From contig JAZGGI010000033.1 in assembly GCA_036480375.1 (NCBI GenBank), positions 1-64,000 on the forward strand: 64,000 nt of DNA, given 5' to 3'. The position numbers and the translations under genes are program-made. The stretch comes from Candidatus Zixiibacteriota bacterium. Lineage in GTDB: Bacteria > Zixibacteria > MSB-5A5 > GN15 > JAAZOE01. Below are positions 1-8,555 of the stretch, in pieces; within the stretch, counting starts at the first letter, position 1, and every line of letters begins with the position of its first letter. Below the pieces are notes generated by a model. It was not told the origin of the DNA and made no database searches. It was given only the letters and a program-made list of their open reading frames with translations.

Positions 1-43
1 ACACCTGCACGGCACCAAATACTATTAACATGAAGTGGATACA

Positions 44-350
44 CCGCGCGACAGCTGAAAACAGGCTTTCGCCTGTTGATATGACCAAAAACGTTAATCT
101 GAGGAAACAAACCCATTTTGAGAAGCATGCCCCGTTCCGTCGGTTCTTTAACGAAGCGGTGAACCGACGGATAAATAACCGTCAGGTCACACCCACCTAT
201 GGCGTCCAAGACCTGACGGAACATATTAAAAGTTTAGATAAACCTCCCGACAGCCAAAAAGAGATGACATCCCCGACAGCAGAAAACAGGCCCCCGCCTG
301 CGAAAAGGACAAAACGAACCCAATTCGCTGTAAGTAAAATCGCGACATGA
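44..350 (+). repeat. Interspersed hairpin-rich repeat, composite copy
   Basis: Non-coding repeat DNA whose modules recur at 33190-33565, 37965-38057 and 60968-61037. It starts with the end sequence ACACCGCGCGACAGC, then a small hairpin (AACAGGC/GCCTGTT), then a conserved stretch. Two longer perfect hairpins follow: 10-bp arms 137-146/161-170 (CCGTCGGTTC/GAACCGACGG) and 10-bp arms 179-188/210-219 (CCGTCAGGTC/GACCTGACGG). Positions 248-333 closely match 37971-38057. An open reading frame of about 106 codons crosses it, but it is made of the repeat and I do not call it a gene. The rest of 1-610 shows nothing else except a short dyad ATAGC-N4-GCTAT at 545-558. Confidence 0.8.
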
Positions 351-610
351 AATTGCGAGGAATTTATTGAAACAAGAATGTGGATAACTTCCAGATTCTC
401 ACTTCAAAATCAATGGCAAGATAACTTCGCACAGAATTTGAATGCGCTCGATACTAAAATGAACAATTATTGTGCAATCATCTAAACCAGGTTTTTTCGT
501 ATTTGCCGTAACTGATGCAATACCAACGCATAATAATCTTTGGCATAGCGCTTGCTATTTTCCTAACCGTATGGCAAAACTTAGAACTAATTGATGAGAG
601 GAAGTAAAAA

Positions 611-1360
611 ATGAAAACCTCAGCCAAAGCAATCAGAATTCTGTTAACCGTTCTCATAGTAACAATCTTCTGTCAGCAGGCTTTCGGTGATATCGTGCGC
701 CGTAAACGGAAAGTGAAAATCGACGAGCCATTCCGTCCCTGGACTTTTCAATTTGCCTTTGATGATCGTATGGACGACGACGATGACGAGTATCAAGGTG
801 TACGTTTTTCGATAATGAAGAAAAACAAATCGGGCTCGGCCCTGCGGTTCAATCTCGGATTAGTCGAACGGGATAATCTTTTCTTGAATGACGGAGTCGT
901 TCATACCCATAATGCCGATTTGATCTTTCACAATAATTATTATCCGACGAATATCGACGGGGCGAATATTTCATTGCAATATCTTTTCTATCCCTCCCCC
1001 GGCAATAAAGTCGATTTCTTCTGGGGATTCGGGCCCCGCTTGAGCGCCTACGAAACCGGTCCCGGGGTTATCGTCAATCATTACGAAGATTATATTTCCG
1101 AATGGACGGAAACGATTGATTCGAGGGAAGGAACTCGACTCGGTTTTGGATTCGAAGGTTCATTGGGAATGGAATGGCATCTTGGTCGCAGTATCAGCCT
1201 GCTGGCCGAATACGGTTTCATTGCTCAAAATGAATGGTATATCATGGAGGTGGAACAATATAACATTCACGGTCGCCTCGTAACCGATCATGAATCATTC
1301 GACGATGGAATACATCTATATGGGTCACAGGCGAGAATCGGATTTTCGGTTCATTTTTAA
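611..1360 (+). CDS. Putative outer-membrane beta-barrel protein with signal peptide
   Basis: A 249-residue protein with a Sec signal peptide (hydrophobic core about residues 9-22, cleavage near FG-DIV). The mature part alternates short hydrophobic strands with polar turns, has a D-rich loop near residue 55, and ends in a strand with terminal F (GFSVHF), the usual C-terminal signature of porin-like barrels. It shows no catalytic motif. The start is supported by GAGGAAG seven bases upstream. It stands alone, with a strong terminator at 1406-1435. I do not recognise the family; an outer-membrane structural or transport role is inferred from the strand pattern only. Confidence 0.85.
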   Translation: MKTSAKAIRILLTVLIVTIFCQQAFGDIVRRKRKVKIDEPFRPWTFQFAFDDRMDDDDDEYQGVRFSIMKKNKSGSALRFNLGLVERDNLFLNDGVVHTHNADLIFHNNYYPTNIDGANISLQYLFYPSPGNKVDFFWGFGPRLSAYETGPGVIVNHYEDYISEWTETIDSREGTRLGFGFEGSLGMEWHLGRSISLLAEYGFIAQNEWYIMEVEQYNIHGRLVTDHESFDDGIHLYGSQARIGFSVHF

Positions 1361-1405
1361 GAAGATAAGCATACTTTGCCTCGCAGCATAACTCCTCAAC
1401 ACCAA

Positions 1406-1440
1406 CCCGGCGGGACTATCACAAATCCCGCCGGGAATTT
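1406..1440 (+). terminator. Rho-independent terminator after the 611-1360 gene
   Basis: A perfect 10-bp stem, CCCGGCGGGA (1406-1415) with TCCCGCCGGG (1426-1435), a 10-nt loop, and then AATTTTTA. It lies 46 bases after the stop codon of the upstream gene. Confidence 0.85.
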
Positions 1441-1465
1441 TTATAAAGTTCATAGGAATATCATG

Positions 1466-2158
1466 TCATATCTGTACGTTAAATATGTATACGATAACCA
1501 AATAAAAGCCTACGACAATAAATACAATCGCCGTAATTCGCCGAGCCCATTTTTCAAAAGCGCTCATGCGATTGAAAAACGCACTGATGAATCGGGTCCC
1601 AAACGCGATTAGCAGCGCGAAGATAACAACCGGTAAAGCCGTGCCAATACCGTAAGCAGTGGGCATTATCAGACTGGATTCATATTCTATGGCCAGCGGT
1701 ATTAGACTTCCAAAAAACAAGGCCGCCGAAACCGGGCAGAACGATAAGGCAAATAAAATCCCAAAAAGTCCGGCGCCCCAGATCCCCCATGTATCGACGC
1801 GCCGGGTTATTCTGTCGCTCACCCCCATTCCTGAAAATTTGAATTTAAAAACTTCCAGCAACAATAGCCCGACTATTATCAAAATCGGCCCCAGGAATTT
1901 ATTCATATGCTGCTGCAAAAACATGGCTATATCAGGAATCGACAGCACACTGGTAACCGCTAACGCACCAATGACTATATAGGTAATCATGCGACCAATC
2001 GTGTAGAGTATCCCGGAAAGCAGGGCGACACTCGGTCTCTCCACGTTCTTGCCGATATAAGACATGGCCGCGATATTAGTCGCCATTGGACAGGGTGATA
2101 TAGACGTCAGGATTCCCAGCCAGACGGCATAACCAATTGCCATCACAAAACTATCCAT
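1466..2158 (-). CDS. ArsG/CcdA-like membrane permease
   Basis: A 230-residue membrane protein with about six hydrophobic segments, resembling the DsbD/CcdA transmembrane domain and the ArsG group of aromatic aminoarsenical efflux permeases. Two Cys-Pro motifs, C23-P (SPCPMATNI) and C141-P (SFCPVSAAL), sit in equivalent halves of the protein, like the redox cysteine pair of CcdA/DsbD. It is the last gene of a five-gene leftward operon and starts one base after the preceding stop, so it is probably translationally coupled. The known ArsEFG system reduces nitrophenyl arsenicals and exports the amino form. Here the substrate is inferred from neighbours, and an electron-relay role to the secreted thiol protein next door is an equally good alternative. 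Confidence 0.85.
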   Translation of the reverse strand: MDSFVMAIGYAVWLGILTSISPCPMATNIAAMSYIGKNVERPSVALLSGILYTIGRMITYIVIGALAVTSVLSIPDIAMFLQQHMNKFLGPILIIVGLLLLEVFKFKFSGMGVSDRITRRVDTWGIWGAGLFGILFALSFCPVSAALFFGSLIPLAIEYESSLIMPTAYGIGTALPVVIFALLIAFGTRFISAFFNRMSAFEKWARRITAIVFIVVGFYLVIVYIFNVQI

Positions 2159-2159
2159 A

Positions 2160-2639
2160 TTATTTTTTGGACACTTTTATAAAATCCCCTAATTCCGTCT
2201 GGACGTAACCAATAAACTTTTCCTTATCCCTCACCAGCGTCCATATCTCCGTGAGATTTTTCCATTCAACTTCTTTGCCGTCATTTTTCCGGGATAGAAT
2301 TAATGATTTAGTGTAAAGTTGATAGTCTTTAACGTAGTGTTCATTACCTTCGTCTTCGAAATTCACCGTCTGCCAGACAATTGAGCTATCCTTGAGGTTT
2401 TCGGAAAATCCCGATTTAATCGCTTCTTCCGAGTAAGCTTCTATTTTTTTGCAGGTAGCACAGCGTTTATTGCCGTGCAGGTAATAGACAACGATTTGTT
2501 TTTGGGACTTATCGGCATCAGATTTTTCTTCCGAAGTAATGGTCGTATCTTTTGATTTAGCGGGTTGCTGATCATCAGATACTACTGCTGAAAACGCAAG
2601 CAGAATAAACCCTAAAAGACAAATTAGTATCTTTTTCAT
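2160..2639 (-). CDS. Secreted thioredoxin-like ArsF-family protein
   Basis: A 159-residue protein with an N-terminal signal segment (MKKILICLLGF onwards), a K/D-rich linker, and a thioredoxin-like domain carrying a CxxC motif at C60-C63 (KRCATC). It matches the pattern of the ArsF-type nitrophenyl nitroreductase subunit family. I place the start at 2639 rather than ten codons earlier because AGAGAGG lies just upstream and the signal peptide then begins the protein. It lies between the small cytosolic thioredoxin and the ArsG/CcdA-like permease, a topology suited to passing electrons across the membrane. The function is inferred. Confidence 0.85.
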   Translation of the reverse strand: MKKILICLLGFILLAFSAVVSDDQQPAKSKDTTITSEEKSDADKSQKQIVVYYLHGNKRCATCKKIEAYSEEAIKSGFSENLKDSSIVWQTVNFEDEGNEHYVKDYQLYTKSLILSRKNDGKEVEWKNLTEIWTLVRDKEKFIGYVQTELGDFIKVSKK

Positions 2640-2658
2640 AACGAACCTCTCTATCAAA

Positions 2659-2901
2659 TCAATTATCACTATTTATCATTTCTTTGAGCTGGTCAAGTGA
2701 TGGCACTTTTCCGCATATTTTCACCTGACCGTTGACTACCAGGGCCGGTGTCATCATAACACCATAGCCGGTAATTTCCTGAATATCGGTTACTTTCACG
2801 AGGGAAGCATCCAAACCGATTTCCTTGATCGCCAATTCGGTCTGCTTATACAATTCCCTGCATTTGGGACAACCGGGGCCAAGAACTTTGATATCTTTCA
2901 C
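2659..2901 (-). CDS. Small redox-active disulfide protein (thioredoxin-like)
   Basis: An 80-residue cytosolic protein of the small redox-active disulfide (TIGR00412-type) family. It has CPKC at residues 11-14 close to the N-terminus, a cis-Pro segment (MMTPALVV), and a third cysteine at C63. These mini-thioredoxins often sit beside DUF318 permeases and arsenic genes, as here between the permease (2913) and the ArsF-like gene. AGGAGA-type sequence precedes the start. It is the likely cytosolic electron donor of the operon, perhaps the ArsE counterpart; that assignment is an inference. Confidence 0.9.
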   Translation of the reverse strand: MKDIKVLGPGCPKCRELYKQTELAIKEIGLDASLVKVTDIQEITGYGVMMTPALVVNGQVKICGKVPSLDQLKEMINSDN

Positions 2902-2912
2902 GATATTCTCCT

Positions 2913-4250
2913 CTAAAATAAATTACCGTATATGATCCCGCTTATAGTAGCCATAATAATGACCAAGCATACAAAAACACTGGTTTTTTTGGTTCCTATA
3001 ACTGAGCGAATGACGAGCATATTGGGCAACGATAATGCCGGCCCGGCTAAAAGAAGCGCCAGGGCAGGACCTTTACCCATTCCATTTCCAATTAATCCCT
3101 GCAATATAGGCACCTCGGTAAGTGTCGCGAAATACATGAAGGCGCCGACAACTGAGGCAAATAAATTGGCCCCGAATGAATTTCCGCCAACCAGATTACT
3201 TATCCAGTGAGACGGAATCAGCCCTTCGCTATCGGGGCGACCGAGGAGTAATCCGGCAACCAATACTCCGGCAAAGAGCAAAGGCAATATTTGTTTGGCA
3301 AAACCCCATGTTTGGGAGAACCATTCCCCGGTTTCATCCGAGCGACGGCATGTAATGAGCGACAAACCGATTACTCCGGTTGAAAAAGAAATAATGGGCA
3401 TATCGGGAAAGATTAAGGCCATCGCTGCGACAATTATGGCGGTGAGGACAATTGGAATCCATTGTAATTTGAACCACTTAATCAGAATAAATCCTAAACC
3501 GGCCGCGGCTATACCGGTTATTATCCATTTATTGGAGTATATGAAATACCAGATTCCCGAACTCTCCTCCGGCTTTCCCCAATTAGCGAAAACAAGAATC
3601 AATATCATTGTCGCAAAATATAATCCGGTTTGCCATAACGGGCGTTTAACCTCCGTATCAGGCATGACCATTTGAGTTTTGGCCTTTTCTTCCTTAAGAA
3701 AAATCAAATGCATTAAGAGACCAATAAATATACTGAAAATAATAGCTCCGACAGCTCGAGCGATTCCCAATTCGAGTCCCAAAATTTGAGCCGTAAGAAT
3801 AATTGCCAATACATTAATGGCCGGCCCCGAATATAAAAACGCCGTTGCCGGGCCAAGTCCCGCACCCATGCGATATATTCCCGCAAAAAGGGGTAAAATA
3901 GTGCAGGAGCAAACGGCGAGTATTGAGCCGGAAATTGAGGCAACACCATATGACAGAATTTTATTCGCGCCCGGTCCAAGATATTTCATTACCGAAGCCT
4001 GATTGATAAAAACCGCGATCGCCCCGGCAATAAAAAAGGCCGGTATCAAACATAAAATGACATGTTCCCGGGCATACCATTGGGCCAGGGCCAGAGCTTC
4101 GATGAATGGACCGCCAAAGCGCAGGCTTTCAAAAGGGAAAAAATAGAAAGCCAGAAAGGCGGCAATTATTAGAGCCAGGGGCTTCCATTCAGATCTCCAG
4201 TCCAATTTACAGGCTCCTCCAAATTGAAATGGTTGTGGCCGGAGTTTCAT
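2913..4250 (-). CDS. DUF318/ArsP-like permease
   Basis: A 445-residue polytopic membrane protein of the DUF318 permease family, which includes the organoarsenical exporter ArsP. The diagnostic stretch with AVCSCTILPLFAGIYRMG followed by GPATAFLYSGPAINV is present, as is the matching C-terminal half (GPALALLLAGPALSLPN). A cytosolic linker lies near residues 188-205. It follows arsR after 30 bases and precedes the mini-thioredoxin by 11 bases, so one transcript is likely. Family members export trivalent methyl or aromatic arsenicals; the true substrate here is not proven by sequence. Confidence 0.92.
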   Translation of the reverse strand: MKLRPQPFQFGGACKLDWRSEWKPLALIIAAFLAFYFFPFESLRFGGPFIEALALAQWYAREHVILCLIPAFFIAGAIAVFINQASVMKYLGPGANKILSYGVASISGSILAVCSCTILPLFAGIYRMGAGLGPATAFLYSGPAINVLAIILTAQILGLELGIARAVGAIIFSIFIGLLMHLIFLKEEKAKTQMVMPDTEVKRPLWQTGLYFATMILILVFANWGKPEESSGIWYFIYSNKWIITGIAAAGLGFILIKWFKLQWIPIVLTAIIVAAMALIFPDMPIISFSTGVIGLSLITCRRSDETGEWFSQTWGFAKQILPLLFAGVLVAGLLLGRPDSEGLIPSHWISNLVGGNSFGANLFASVVGAFMYFATLTEVPILQGLIGNGMGKGPALALLLAGPALSLPNMLVIRSVIGTKKTSVFVCLVIIMATISGIIYGNLF

Positions 4251-4280
4251 TTGCCGTATGACTCGTTTGAATTCTTGCCA

Positions 4281-4610
4281 TTATTTCATTGCCGCTTGAC
4301 GCGCCTGCTTAATATTCGCTTTTAGAACATCTTCAATGCACCCAAAGAAATTCAGAATACAGGGAATTCTGAGGCTGTACCAAACCTGTAAACCGCGCTT
4401 TTCATCGTTTACAATACCGGCCTGTTTGAGAATTGATAGGTGTTTTGATACCGTGGAAATATCAGAACCTATCATTTTAGTCAGATCATTAACGCATTTC
4501 TCGGACCTAGCTAACTCATCCACAATGAAAAGCCGCGTAGGATGAGCCAGCGCCTTAATAATCCGAGCCCGAGCTTCAAACCTTTGTTTTTTATTAGAAT
4601 CCAATATCAT
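4281..4610 (-). CDS. ArsR/SmtB-family repressor with three-cysteine sensor candidate
   Basis: A 109-residue winged-helix repressor. The recognition helix region reads DISTVSKHLSILKQAGIV, followed by the wing KRGLQVWYSL. Its cysteines are C39 (EKCVNDL, the position of the classic ELCVCDL metal loop, with only one Cys) and C84 and C91 in the C-terminal helix. Three separated cysteines could form a trivalent-arsenic S3 site, as in ArsR variants whose ligands have moved to the C-terminus; this is inferred. It is the first gene of the leftward operon and probably represses it from the dyad at 4633-4648. Confidence 0.93.
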   Translation of the reverse strand: MILDSNKKQRFEARARIIKALAHPTRLFIVDELARSEKCVNDLTKMIGSDISTVSKHLSILKQAGIVNDEKRGLQVWYSLRIPCILNFFGCIEDVLKANIKQARQAAMK

Positions 4611-4632
4611 ACCATATGCTATATTTGCTTAT

Positions 4633-4666
4633 TTGGCAAAATAGCCAATTATATCCGGCACGTCAA
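4633..4666 (-). promoter_or_regulatory. ars operon promoter with operator-like inverted repeat
   Basis: On the minus strand, TTGACG (plus-strand 4661-4666) is separated by 17 bases from TATTTT (4638-4643). The -10 box is exactly the spacer of the inverted repeat TTGGC-N6-GCCAA (4633-4637/4644-4648). A repressor bound there would block RNA polymerase. It lies about 25 bases upstream of arsR, as expected for autoregulation. Confidence 0.65.
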
Positions 4667-4749
4667 GAGAATTTAATGCAGATTGCTTTTGCAGCATCTA
4701 AATCTGAATTAAGGGCGACAGCTTAATGAAAAAAAACACCCCGAATCTA

Positions 4750-5268
4750 TTAGCCTATCAAAGATTTGACAGTTTCAAGAACCTCATCGTAATTTGGTTC
4801 TTCGGTGGTTTCTTCGACATATTGGATGTATTTGACCTTTCTATCTTTGTCGATAACAAAAACGGTCCGGGCTAAAAGTCGGAGTTCTTTAATAAGTACG
4901 CCAAAAGCTTTTCCAAATGAGGCATCGCGATGATCGGACAGCATTTTTACGTTTTCTACTCCGGCGGCAGCGCACCAACGTGATAACGCAAAAGGAAGAT
5001 CCATACTGACACCCATGACAGCGACATTATCTGATAATTTTTCGGCTTCCTGATTAAATCTCCGAGTTTCCATGTCGCAAACCGGAGTATCAATAGATGG
5101 CACAGACACAATAACTACAATTTTACCCCCGAATGAATCCAGGCTTTTTGCCGTCAGAGTTTCATCGAGAACCTCAAATTCGGGAGCGGTATCTCCCACT
5201 TTAACTTCATTGCCAAGTAAAGTCAGAGGATTGCCCTTCATCTTGACGATATTGTTTCTCTCATTCAT
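4750..5268 (-). CDS. tpx: Thiol peroxidase Tpx (atypical 2-Cys peroxiredoxin)
   Basis: A 172-residue peroxiredoxin of the Tpx class, which reduces alkyl hydroperoxides and H2O2 using thioredoxin. The catalytic motif PSIDTPVC places the peroxidatic Cys at C64, and the resolving Cys is C99 (RWCAAAG), the typical Tpx pair. Length and the GNEVKVGDTAPEF start region fit the family. A GGAGGATAAAAA sequence precedes the start codon. It is a single gene, upstream of and co-directional with the thiol-rich ars operon but with its own spacing of about 140 bases, so it is probably separately transcribed. Confidence 0.96.
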   Translation of the reverse strand: MNERNNIVKMKGNPLTLLGNEVKVGDTAPEFEVLDETLTAKSLDSFGGKIVVIVSVPSIDTPVCDMETRRFNQEAEKLSDNVAVMGVSMDLPFALSRWCAAAGVENVKMLSDHRDASFGKAFGVLIKELRLLARTVFVIDKDRKVKYIQYVEETTEEPNYDEVLETVKSLIG

Positions 5269-5775
5269 TTTTTATCCTCCAAAAAAAATATTACACTGAC
5301 TTAATAAATCCCTCGCCAATTATTATCCGCAACAAATATTTTTTTAAATTGTGCCTGAGAAATATAGAATTTCTTATTAAAAACGAGATATTTATCAATG
5401 AAAGATTTTTAAATCCTGAACCTGTCGAAAAATGTCTGATAGCAGCCGTTGCAATAAAAAAAGAATGGTCAAAAACAGGCCTTCCCTCGGGGAATCCATG
5501 TCACGCATCTTCTATTTTAAAAATAACATCTTTCGTGTCTAGCCTGATCGTCCACAATCAATTGGCATCGGGCTGATTCAACTACGCGACAGCCGAAAAG
5601 TAAATGAATTTTACTGGCGGAGAGGCTGGGATACATATAGAACTTTTATTTTCCATGGCAACCTTTCCTTATGAAATCTTCTCTATATGCTTCTTGTCTC
5701 GTTTCTTATTGACCTCAACCCTATGGTGAGATAAATTGCCGTTACCAATAGTTGGTTGTTTGCGAGAAGATGATA
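5269..5775. other. Gene-free stretch with a repeat fragment
   Basis: About 500 bases without a convincing gene. Positions 5578-5600 (ACTACGCGACAGCC) match the end of the interspersed repeat at 37965-37985, so a degraded copy is present. A short open frame at 5349-5576 has no ribosome binding site and no recognisable protein features. Nothing else is seen. Confidence 0.6.
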
Positions 5776-6693
5776 ATGAATTTACCGGAAAATCATATTA
5801 ATAAGATTAGAGCCGTTCGGCATTCGGGTAATCCATTGATAACAATCAATTCATCAACAGCGCTGGGAGACAACATCAACGGGCCTTCCGTCATTAAGGT
5901 TCCGTCATGGATAAAAAATCCTCTTGGTAATTACTATATGTATTTCGCACATCACAGCGGTAAGTTTATCCGGCTGGCCCATTCTGATTCTCTCGGCGGT
6001 CCGTGGATAATTTATGGACCTGGTACGCTAAATTTGAAGGGGGCGAACGCATTCCGAGGGCATATAGCCTCACCGGATGTCCACGTTGATGAAGAACAGC
6101 GGAAAATTTTTATGTACTTCCATGGTCTTGCCCGAAGCCGCAAAGGTCAATGGACTGGCATCGCAAGTTCGACAGATGGATTAAATTTCAAAGCTTCGAA
6201 TGAGATTCTCGGTAAGTATTATTTTCGCGTTTGGAAATGGGAAGGGGCTTGGTATGCATTGGCCAAGAATGGTAATGAGGGCTGGGGCGAACTCTATCGT
6301 TCAGAGAATGGTTTGACAGGCTTTGAGAGCTGCGGTGATTTCTTGCGACGCGTTCGCCATTCCGCCGTACTAATCCAAGGCCATCACTTGCTTATTTTTT
6401 TCTCACGAATAGGCGATGCTCCGGAGCGAATCCTGGTGTCTTCCATTGACCTGAGGCCTGACTGGTGGGAGTGGGAATCTTCGGATGCGATGGAAGTCCT
6501 GAGGCCAGAGGCTGATTATGAGGGTATCGAATTCCCAATCATACCCTCACAATATGGTTCAGCTATTAAAGTAAATCAACTCCGCGACCCCTGCATTTTT
6601 GAAGAGGACAATCAAATATTCCTTTTTTATACTATTGCGGGGGAAATGGGTATTGCCATGGCATTGATCGAAATCGAAATGAAGCCGGTATAA
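5776..6693 (+). CDS. Glycoside-hydrolase-like five-bladed beta-propeller protein
   Basis: A 305-residue soluble protein without a signal peptide, resembling the GH43/GH130-type five-bladed propeller clan. Repeated aromatic-rich blades are visible (YYMYFAHHSG, KIFMYFHGLAR, HLLIFFSRIG, QIFLFYTIAG), and an Asp-Pro pair follows an Arg (LRDPCIF), as is usual in these propellers. I prefer ATG 5776: GAGAAG ends six bases before it, whereas the ATG at 5770 and a TTG at 5752 have poor spacing. It may act on a glycan or glycoside; the catalytic acids cannot be fixed by eye, so a non-enzymatic propeller is possible. Confidence 0.85.
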   Translation: MNLPENHINKIRAVRHSGNPLITINSSTALGDNINGPSVIKVPSWIKNPLGNYYMYFAHHSGKFIRLAHSDSLGGPWIIYGPGTLNLKGANAFRGHIASPDVHVDEEQRKIFMYFHGLARSRKGQWTGIASSTDGLNFKASNEILGKYYFRVWKWEGAWYALAKNGNEGWGELYRSENGLTGFESCGDFLRRVRHSAVLIQGHHLLIFFSRIGDAPERILVSSIDLRPDWWEWESSDAMEVLRPEADYEGIEFPIIPSQYGSAIKVNQLRDPCIFEEDNQIFLFYTIAGEMGIAMALIEIEMKPV

Positions 6694-6765
6694 ACGGCAG
6701 TAAAAGCGTTCTTTAGAATTAAGTTTTTTTAACTTGTTGGGATACATGTTGATAGCGAGAATAAA

Positions 6766-6854
6766 CGGAGAGGCTGGGATTCGAACCCAGGAGGGGCTTG
6801 TGACCCCTACACGCTTTCCAGGCGTGCTCCTTCGGCCAGCTCGGACACCTCTCC
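6766..6854 (-). tRNA. tRNA-Ser(GGA)
   Basis: An 89-nt cloverleaf. The acceptor stem is GGAGAGG/CCTCTCC with discriminator G. The anticodon stem CACGC/GCGTG holds loop CTGGAAA, so the anticodon is GGA (Ser, UCC/UCU). The long variable arm pairs AGGGG with CCCCT, and the T-loop is TTCGAATC. The 3' CCA is not encoded. Confidence 0.97.
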
Positions 6855-6986
6855 GTCAAATAACTCAACCGCCTGATTAATTTCAGGCGAATCCAAAATA
6901 TTGCTGCTTTGAATGAGCAAAATCGTCCCCTATTATATGGATTATATCTACAAACGCAAATGAAATTTAGATGAAGTGTTCGACTC

Positions 6987-7745
6987 CTAATCGACACTTA
7001 ACTGATGGGCAGAAGTAAACAATCTCCGGATTGTTAATTGAGCGGATATAATACCGGTAACTGTCACCGCCGCCGCCAGCATATACCCGACAATTATCTG
7101 AATCAGGACAGCTTTTAATGGCGACGCTCCGGCCAAAATCATACCGGTCATCGCCCCCGGCAATTGCACGATACCGACGATTTTAAGGAAATTGAGCAAA
7201 CTCATCATGCCCGCTTTTATCGAGGCTCGATAATATGGATGCGAAGCCTGACGCCAGCTTTTCCCCAGGGATAGCGATGTTTCTATGGCTAACTTATTGG
7301 TCTTTATTTCTGAATACAACCGTTCCATTACCAGAGCCGCGCAATTCATGGAGTTACCGATGATCATTCCCCCGAGCGGTATTATATAATGAGATTCCGG
7401 ACGTATTATTTGAACGGCTAACATCAATCCAAGAGTTACTATCAAGGCGACAATTATTGCCGATGAGGCCAAAAGCCAGGCGCGGTCAATCTGAGGAACC
7501 CAGCGTGAAGTCGTATGAGCGCCGACTATAACCATGATAAAAAGCATTCCCATGATCGCGAAAATGTTATCCAATCCAAAAATGAATTCCAGTGCATAGC
7601 CTATGGCTATTAGTTGAATAAAAGAGCGAAATATGCCGACGATGAGTTGTTTTTCTACGCCGATTCTCTGCCATCGCGTCAGCACAATCGCAAGAATCAT
7701 CAATAAAACCGCGAATCCAACCTCTTTAAGGCCGGTATCAATCAT
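6987..7745 (-). CDS. fetB: FetB-family ABC transporter permease
   Basis: A 252-residue inner-membrane protein of the UPF0014/FetB family with about seven hydrophobic segments. Conserved family stretches are visible (VGAHTTSRWVPQ, IIPLGGMIIGNSMN, the coupling-helix-like region RQASHPYYRASIKAGMM, and IVQLPGAMTGMILAGASP). E. coli FetAB is linked to iron export and peroxide tolerance; a comparable metal-export role here is inferred. Its start codon overlaps the stop of the ATPase gene by four bases (ATGA), which implies translational coupling. Confidence 0.93.
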   Translation of the reverse strand: MIDTGLKEVGFAVLLMILAIVLTRWQRIGVEKQLIVGIFRSFIQLIAIGYALEFIFGLDNIFAIMGMLFIMVIVGAHTTSRWVPQIDRAWLLASSAIIVALIVTLGLMLAVQIIRPESHYIIPLGGMIIGNSMNCAALVMERLYSEIKTNKLAIETSLSLGKSWRQASHPYYRASIKAGMMSLLNFLKIVGIVQLPGAMTGMILAGASPLKAVLIQIIVGYMLAAAVTVTGIISAQLTIRRLFTSAHQLSVD

Positions 7746-8497
7746 CGCAATTCACCATTTATAAATTTCTTCGAGATTTCATTCCCCGGATTTTTGAATA
7801 TCGTTTCCGTCTCCCCCGATTCTATCAGCCTGCCATCGGCCAATATTAGAGAATTTCCGCCTAATCTTAGAGCTTGATCAAAATTATGCGTTACAATAAT
7901 AAGGGTCAATCCAAGCTCTCGATTCAATCTTAATAACAATTCTTCAATTGTTCGAGCGGCTCCGGGATCCAGAGCCGAAGTCGGCTCATCAAGAAGTAAA
8001 ATTTCCGGTTCCATTACCAGGGACCGCGCCAAAGCAACTCTTTGTTTCTGGCCTACGGAGAGTTTTTCGGGATCGGCGTAAATCAATTTGGAATTAAGTC
8101 CAACCATATCAAGAAACCGCGCAAGGGATTTTGAATGCGAATCTTGTCCCTCAGGCAACCCATATGCCAGATTATCCATAACCGTTCCGGGAAATAAATA
8201 TGGAATCTGAAATGTTTTCGCGATACGGCGTCTCAATTCCGTCACGGGATATGATTCTAATGGCGAATCATGATATATGATTTCACCTCCGGTCTTTTCA
8301 TCGAGTCGATTGAGCAACCGCAACAGCGTAGTTTTTCCAGCCCCGGAAGGACCGACGATTGAGTAGATTTCATTTTTATTAAATTCACATGACACAGAAT
8401 CAATTATCACGCAGCTTCCGGAATTTACAGATACTGATTTCGAAAGATTTATGAGTTTTAATATAGCGGAGTTGGAAATATTTAATTCGCCCAGCAT
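7742..8497 (-). CDS. fetA: FetA-family ABC transporter ATP-binding protein
   Basis: A 251-residue ABC ATPase with Walker A GPSGAGKTT, Q-loop around KTFQIPYLF, signature LSVGQKQR, Walker B ILLLDEPTSALD and switch His in VTHNFDQ. It is the first gene of a two-gene leftward operon with fetB. The sequence resembles phosphate/amino-acid importer ATPases, but the partner permease identifies the pair as FetAB-like. The start shows no clear ribosome binding site, so an internal start 10-15 codons later cannot be excluded. Confidence 0.93.
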   Translation of the reverse strand: MLGELNISNSAILKLINLSKSVSVNSGSCVIIDSVSCEFNKNEIYSIVGPSGAGKTTLLRLLNRLDEKTGGEIIYHDSPLESYPVTELRRRIAKTFQIPYLFPGTVMDNLAYGLPEGQDSHSKSLARFLDMVGLNSKLIYADPEKLSVGQKQRVALARSLVMEPEILLLDEPTSALDPGAARTIEELLLRLNRELGLTLIIVTHNFDQALRLGGNSLILADGRLIESGETETIFKNPGNEISKKFINGELR

Positions 8498-8555
8498 GTA
8501 CGCAATATATCGCCTTCGATTTCTTGAACCAAATATTTTTTAATGGAAGCAATTG

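Noticed and set aside
30-350. Open frame of about 106 codons at the left edge
   Set aside because: It is composed of the interspersed repeat and its hairpins; the same sequence in other copies is not open, and no ribosome binding site precedes it.
5349-5576. Open frame of 75 codons in the 5.3-5.7 kb gap
   Set aside because: No ribosome binding site, no recognisable motif, and repeat DNA adjoins it.
7742-8497. Annotation as a phosphate-importer ATPase (PstB)
   Set aside because: Similar ATPase sequence, but the four-base overlap with a FetB/UPF0014 permease and lack of Pst components favour FetA.
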